Assembly (NCBI RefSeq): GCF_000720635.1
Contig: NZ_JOCF01000050.1
Coordinates: 1-64,000 of the forward strand
Direction of reading: 5' to 3'
DNA from: Streptomyces sp. NRRL WC-3742
GTDB lineage: Bacteria; Actinomycetota; Actinomycetes; Streptomycetales; Streptomycetaceae
Length of the DNA stretch: 64,000 nucleotides
Shown: one piece after another, positions 60,046-64,000 of the stretch
Layout: each line of letters begins with the position of its first letter
How positions within the stretch are numbered: the first letter of the stretch is position 1
Notes under the pieces: model-generated
Databases searched by the model: none
What the model saw: the letters and a program-made list of their open reading frames with translations, nothing else
What the model was told of the DNA's origin: nothing
Translations under genes and position numbers: made by a program

Positions 60046-61647
60046 ATGGCTACGGAACACGCGGAGACGGAACGAAAGTACGAGGGCCCGTGCCTGCCGG
60101 AGCGGCTCGACGGCCTTCCAGGCGTAGCGGCCACTGAGCGCGCCGAAGCACAGGACCTCGACGCCGTCTACTACGACACGCCGGACCTGCGCCTGCTGCG
60201 CCGACGGATCACCCTGCGGCGGCGAAGCGGCGGCACCGACCCGGGCTGGCACCTCAAGCTGCCGCTCGACGCCGACTCGCGGCAGGAAGTCCACCTGCCG
60301 CCGGACGGCAGCAGCCCGCACGACGTGCCGACCCCACTCGCAACCCGGATCGCGGCTTTCACGCGGGGTGCCGCCGTGCTGCCGGTCGCTCACCTTCGCA
60401 CTGACCGGGCCCGGCAGCTGCTGCTGGACGATGCGGGAGAGATACTCGCAGAGGTCACCGAGGACCGGGTGGCGGCCCGGATACTCGACCCGGCGGCGGT
60501 GACCGGCGCGCCGGCGGGCGGGCTTGCGGCGCCACCGGCCGGCAGGGCGGGCGGAGCCACGACGGAGGTCAGCGGCTGGACCGAGTTCGAGGTCGAGCTG
60601 AAGCACGGCACGCGGGCGCTGCTCGAGCAGGCCGACACCGCGTTCACCGAAGCCGGCCTGGTCCGCTCCTCCTGGCCCTCGAAACTCGCCCGCGCACTTG
60701 GCCGGGCCGGCCCGCCTGAACCCCAGCCGCCCGGGCCCGTGCCCGCCGACGGTGCCGGAACGGCCGGCGACATCGTCATGGAGGGCTTCCGGGCCCAGCT
60801 CGCCAGGCTCCTGGCACTGGATGCGGCCGTGCGCGGCGGACAGGAGGACTCCGTGCACCAGATGCGGGTCACCGCGCGCCGGCTGCGGAGCCTGCTGAAG
60901 GCCCACCGGCGACTGTTCGACCGCCGCCGCACCGGCCCGCTGGCGGCGCAGCTGCGCCGGCTCGGAAGGCTGCTCGGCCGAGCCCGCGACCAGGAGGTAC
61001 TCGCCGAACAACTGGTGAACGGGCTGGACGCGGTACCGGCCCAGATGCGCCAAGGCGCGTTGCGAGCCCAGATCACCCAGCGCTACACCCGCGGCTACCG
61101 GCGGGCCTGGGAGCACGCGGTCGCCGAACTCGACAGCCCGCAGTACTTCACCCTGCTCGATGACCTGGATGCCTTCGCGGCCCACCCTCCGCTACGCCAC
61201 CGCGCTGCCCGCGACGCGCGCCGATACCTGAGCGACATCCTGCGGCGGGAGCAGAAGCGCACCCTGCGGCGGCTCGACAAGGCACTGCGCACCGAGCCGG
61301 GTCCCCAGCGGGACCAGGCTCTGCACCGCGCCCGGAAGGCGGCCAAACGCGCCCGCTACACGGCCCAGTGCGCGCAGCCCGCCACACCTCGGCGCGTCGC
61401 GAAACGGTTGGCCAAGTTCGCGAACCGGGCGAAGAAGCTGCACAAGGTCCTGGGCGTCCATCAGGACAGCGTGGTGGCCCGCCGGGTACTGATCACGCTC
61501 GGCTCCGAAGGCACCGCCGAGGACCGGCATGCGTTCGCCTTCGGTGTGCTTCACGAGCGGCAGCGGCTCGCCGCCGCCGACGCGCTCCGCCAACTGCCCC
61601 GGCTACGCCGACGCGCAGGCCGGCGCAAGCTCGCCGAGCTGACCTGA
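60046..61647 (+). CDS. CYTH-CHAD domain protein
   Basis: A 533-residue protein. The N-terminal CYTH domain has the ExExK motif (ETERK, residues 7-11) and later tunnel residues typical of triphosphate tunnel enzymes ([18 protein letters not shown]). The C-terminal CHAD domain, from about 255 on, is a His/Arg-rich helical bundle ([32 protein letters not shown]) that binds polyphosphate. The pair is thought to act at polyphosphate granules. I chose ATG 60046 (GGGAAGG upstream) over ATG 60013. It is divergent from the dimethylargininase operon. Confidence 0.88.
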   Translation: MATEHAETERKYEGPCLPERLDGLPGVAATERAEAQDLDAVYYDTPDLRLLRRRITLRRRSGGTDPGWHLKLPLDADSRQEVHLPPDGSSPHDVPTPLATRIAAFTRGAAVLPVAHLRTDRARQLLLDDAGEILAEVTEDRVAARILDPAAVTGAPAGGLAAPPAGRAGGATTEVSGWTEFEVELKHGTRALLEQADTAFTEAGLVRSSWPSKLARALGRAGPPEPQPPGPVPADGAGTAGDIVMEGFRAQLARLLALDAAVRGGQEDSVHQMRVTARRLRSLLKAHRRLFDRRRTGPLAAQLRRLGRLLGRARDQEVLAEQLVNGLDAVPAQMRQGALRAQITQRYTRGYRRAWEHAVAELDSPQYFTLLDDLDAFAAHPPLRHRAARDARRYLSDILRREQKRTLRRLDKALRTEPGPQRDQALHRARKAAKRARYTAQCAQPATPRRVAKRLAKFANRAKKLHKVLGVHQDSVVARRVLITLGSEGTAEDRHAFAFGVLHERQRLAAADALRQLPRLRRRAGRRKLAELT

Positions 61648-61663
61648 TTCGGCCCGAGTCCGC

Positions 61664-61945
61664 ACCGGCACGTGGTCGAGCTCGGCGTCGTAGAGGCCGT
61701 TCAGCAGGTGGATCGCGCCGGGGCCGGAGGTGGCCGCGCACACCCCGGTGCGGCCGGAGAACTTCGCGTAGCCCACCGCCCGGAAGGCTGGCCATCTCCT
61801 CGTGCCTGGCTTGGATGAACCGCGGTGTGTCCTCGGCCCGTCCCCAGGCGGCGAGCAGCCCGTTGATGCCGTCGCCCGGGTACGCGAAGACGTACTCGAC
61901 CTCCCAGTCGCGCAGGCGCTCAAGCACGTAGTCGGAAACCTTCAT
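61664..61945 (-). pseudogene. Thiamine-diphosphate enzyme (pyruvate-oxidase-like) N-terminal remnant
   Basis: ATG 61945 opens [20 protein letters not shown] then [15 protein letters not shown] and HEEMAS. The match then shifts frame to [20 protein letters not shown] and [21 protein letters not shown], where it stops. These are the first roughly 90 residues of acetolactate-synthase/pyruvate-oxidase-type enzymes. With a frameshift and about 450 residues missing it is dead. Its tail runs beside the CYTH-CHAD stop. Confidence 0.75.
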
Positions 61946-62005
61946 CACCGAACTCGTCCACTGCGCGGTCCTGACACCCCGGGACCGGGGCGACCCACGA
62001 GGCGG

Positions 62006-62494
62006 CTAACCGCTGGCACCGGGCTCAAACCGGCCGCGCGCGAGGCGGCGGTGGCTCTGCGTCGTGCTGCCGGGCTCCGGGCGGTAACACCGCAGCGGGC
62101 ACTCGGCCCAGACAGACTTGCCGCACGGCCCGATGTCGGTGCCCCACCTGGTCGACAGCCGATCGACCACCAGCAGGCCGTAGCCGCCCGGACGGTCAGG
62201 GGTCGCCGGGCGCCTGACGGGCCGGGTGGGGCTGGGGTCGGTCACCTCGATGCGCACGATGCCGTCGCGCCTGCTCAGGCTGAGCCGGCGGGGGAGCCCT
62301 GCGTGCAGCCGCGCGTTGGCGACCAGCTCGCTGACCACCAGCACGATGTCCTCCCGCTCCACCCCACCGGCGCCCCACAGGGCCAGGACGCTCTCGGCGA
62401 AGGCCCGGGCCGCGGCGACCGGATGGTTTGAGCCCGACACGTCCAGGCGGCACACCTGCCCATCGCGACAGCCGTATCGTGCTGCGACATCCAT
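62006..62494 (-). CDS. RsbW-like anti-sigma ATP-binding protein
   Basis: A 162-residue HATPase_c/GHKL protein of the Streptomyces anti-sigma kinase type. The N box is DIVLVVSELVANARLHAG and the G1 box is RPGGYGLLVVDRLSTRWG. Such proteins bind SigB-like sigma factors and phosphorylate STAS antagonists. The preferred start is ATG 62494; GTG 62503 is possible. It is not beside either sigma gene in the window, so its partner is unproven. The gap 62495-62768 shows no gene I accept. Confidence 0.85.
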   Translation of the reverse strand: MDVAARYGCRDGQVCRLDVSGSNHPVAAARAFAESVLALWGAGGVEREDIVLVVSELVANARLHAGLPRRLSLSRRDGIVRIEVTDPSPTRPVRRPATPDRPGGYGLLVVDRLSTRWGTDIGPCGKSVWAECPLRCYRPEPGSTTQSHRRLARGRFEPGASG

Positions 62495-62768
62495 CGATCT
62501 CACCCCCGGCTCGGCAGGTCATCCCGATGCCTGGCGCATGCCCGTCGCTCCTCGGTTCACACCCCGATTGACAGCAGGCCGGACTCCGGCTCGCAGAGTG
62601 CGGCGGCGACGGGAGGGCGGGCGCCCGCAGCGCGGACCGAAGGGAGCGCAGCCGGCGGGCGCGCTCTGCCAGGCCGGCGGGGTCCCGGTCCTGCTGCGGG
62701 CGGGCGCGATCAGCACGGACCGGCTTCGCGAGATCGCACCCGACCTGCGAGAGCGCCGGCCCCGGGCG

Positions 62769-63407
62769 TCACGATGCAGCGAGCGGCAGATTGAGGCCCC
62801 GGGCGGTGACGATCCGGGCGGTGCCGTCGGTCAGCCGGTAGGACAGGCCCACGACCGCGACCCGGCCGGCGTCGACGGCCTCGGCGAGGGTGCGGGAGCG
62901 GTCCAACAACAGGTCGACGGTGTGCCGTATGTGCTCGGCGATGAAGTCCTCGTCCTTGGTGCGCCCGGCCGCCCGGGCGGCCAGCACGCTGGGAGTCACC
63001 TTCTCGATCACGTCCCGCACGTAGCCGCCGGCCGTGGAGCCGTCCTGGACGGCGGAGCGGGTGGCCGCGACGGCGCCGCAGGCATCGTGGCCGAGCACCA
63101 CGACCAGGGGGCAGCCGAGCACGCTCGCCCCGTACTCGATACTGCCCAGCACCTCCGGCCCCATGACATGCCCGGCGGTGCGGACCACGAACAGGTCGCC
63201 CAGGCCCCGGTCGAAGATGATCTCGGCGGCCAGCCGGGAATCGGAGCATCCGAACAGCACCGCGAACGGGCGCTGGGCCGGTGCGATCTCAGTGCGGCGC
63301 GCGGCGTCCTGGTTCGGGTGCTCCGGCGAACCGGCGACGAATCGCCGGTTGCCGGCCAGCAACGTCTCGAATGCCTCGTGGGACGTCGGAATCTGGGCAT
63401 CGGTCAT
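62769..63407 (-). CDS. Beta-class carbonic anhydrase
   Basis: A 212-residue beta-carbonic anhydrase that interconverts carbon dioxide and bicarbonate. Zinc ligands are Cys54 in FGCSDSR, His107 and Cys110 in LGHDACGAV, and the Asp56-Arg58 dyad is present. FDRGLGDLFVVRTAGHV is also typical. Length and motifs are complete. Its neighbours give no specific pathway; a pH or bicarbonate role is expected. Confidence 0.93.
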   Translation of the reverse strand: MTDAQIPTSHEAFETLLAGNRRFVAGSPEHPNQDAARRTEIAPAQRPFAVLFGCSDSRLAAEIIFDRGLGDLFVVRTAGHVMGPEVLGSIEYGASVLGCPLVVVLGHDACGAVAATRSAVQDGSTAGGYVRDVIEKVTPSVLAARAAGRTKDEDFIAEHIRHTVDLLLDRSRTLAEAVDAGRVAVVGLSYRLTDGTARIVTARGLNLPLAAS

Positions 63408-63514
63408 GGCCGCAGACTACGTCCTGGCCTCGCAGGCCGCGTCGGCGGCCCCTTCCGTCCACCGCCCCGGGTGAGCGCACAGCCCCGTGTCAGGAAGCGA
63501 ACCAGGATCGGACG

Positions 63515-64000
63515 TCAGGCCGATGCTCGGGGCCCGCGACGATCGCGCACGGTCAGCCATGCCACGGCGGCCACGATGATCACCGCGAGGACGAGGCTGA
63601 CCGGACCGGTCCCGAGGTCCAGGCCGCCGCGCTCGCGGCCGACCCCGGCCCAGTCGGCGAAGCAGGCGCCGAGCGGCCGGGTCAGCACGTAGGCCCACCA
63701 GAAGGTGAGCACCGGCGAGAGGCCGGACAGGCGGTGGGCGAGCGCCGGGACCAGAATCAGGGCGGCGAACAGCAGCCCGGAGGACAGGTAGCCCCAGCCC
63801 AGGGTGGCCGCCGTCAGGTCCCCGACCGCGGTGCCGAGCGCGAAGGTGGCCATCACTGCGCACCAGTAGAAGACCTCGCGCCGCCCGCCGGCGACCGTCT
63901 CCACCGCCAAGGTCCCCTCGGCGCGCCGCCACAGGACGAACACCAGGGCGAGGACGAGGGCGAACGCCGTCGCAGACACGGCGTACGGGACGCCGAGGGC
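63515..64000 (-). CDS. COG4705-like membrane protein, 5' end beyond the window
   Basis: A membrane protein whose frame is open to the last base, so its start lies outside. The visible 161 residues have about five helices (LVLALVFVLWRRAEG; YWCAVMATFALGTAVGDLTA; WGYLSSGLLFAALILVPAL; VLTFWWAYVLTRPLGACFAD; VSLVLAVIIVAAVAWLT). The AVGDLTAATLG and RPLGACFADW repeats match COG4705 membrane-anchored proteins of unknown function. Confidence 0.8.
   Translation of the reverse strand, partial: ALGVPYAVSATAFALVLALVFVLWRRAEGTLAVETVAGGRREVFYWCAVMATFALGTAVGDLTAATLGWGYLSSGLLFAALILVPALAHRLSGLSPVLTFWWAYVLTRPLGACFADWAGVGRERGGLDLGTGPVSLVLAVIIVAAVAWLTVRDRRGPRASA

Noticed and set aside
62226..63692. Long plus-strand frame over the RsbW-like and carbonic anhydrase genes
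   Set aside because: It opposes two genes with complete motifs and shows no domain.
1..64000. tRNA, rRNA or CRISPR array
   Set aside because: No cloverleaf, conserved rRNA stretch or evenly spaced repeat-spacer pattern was seen by eye; a covariance-model search would settle small RNAs.

Overview
The window is about 72% G+C, gene-dense and rich in actinobacterial families: an F420-dependent oxidoreductase, two SigB-like sigma factors, a QcrB cytochrome b, an ANTAR protein and a LAXTG sortase-E-type anchor. It fits a Streptomycetaceae chromosome (Streptomyces or Kitasatospora). Roughly ten decayed or truncated genes (nuoD, an alpha/beta hydrolase, an integrase N-terminus, a DUF2264 protein, a P450, a carboxylate-amine ligase and a thiamine-diphosphate enzyme among them) suggest accessory, arm-like sequence. 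I see no rRNA, tRNA or CRISPR array.

Region by region. 1-3.2 kb: FtsX-type permease. 3.2-8.5 kb: a minus-strand set of trypsin-NACHT/STAND-type-TPR protein, EACC1-like protein and caspase-HTH-coiled-coil protein, which looks like an NTP-dependent biological-conflict or programmed-death system and is the best candidate for a poorly described system. 8.6-16.7 kb: stress and regulation genes (SigB-like sigma, ANTAR/GAF protein) and an orphan respiratory set (ctaD, ctaF-like, convergent qcrB). 16.7-18.3 kb: pseudogenes. 18.3-29.6 kb: a uronate-dehydrogenase-like SDR, secreted phosphodiesterases, a dynamin-like GTPase next to an integrase remnant, a secreted papain-like peptidase with a membrane-anchored partner, and an epoxide-hydrolase-like enzyme. 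29.9-33.5 kb: MTA phosphorylase, GT87-like mannosyltransferase and a split Mo-oxidoreductase/cytochrome b pair. 33.6-36.7 kb: a DUF2264 pseudogene with an intact promoter, and a LAXTG-anchored phosphoesterase. 36.9-44.3 kb: methyltransferase, GT2-DUF2064 fusion, OmpR-type two-component system, nucleotide-sugar epimerase and a fused cytochrome b-Mo-oxidoreductase. 44.5-47.6 kb: secreted phosphoesterase, lipoprotein and DUF2165 protein. 47.6-51 kb: TetR-controlled MBL hydrolase/AtzG-like/amidase operon with three operator-like sites. 51-53.9 kb: P450 remnant, STAS protein, and an apparently leaderless winged-helix gene coupled to a second SigB-like sigma.

53.9-64 kb is stress-flavoured: CsbD, an LLM oxidoreductase, an SRPBCC protein, then a tightly overlapping minus-strand operon (dimethylargininase-like, haem-oxygenase-like diiron oxidase, flavin reductase, DUF6328) next to a HemK2-like methyltransferase and a CDGSH protein. 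CYTH/CHAD, an RsbW-like kinase, beta-carbonic anhydrase and a membrane protein cut by the window edge follow. The sigma factors, STAS protein, RsbW-like kinase and paired winged-helix proteins suggest partner-switching stress control across the window. That link is inferred; the sequence does not show it directly.
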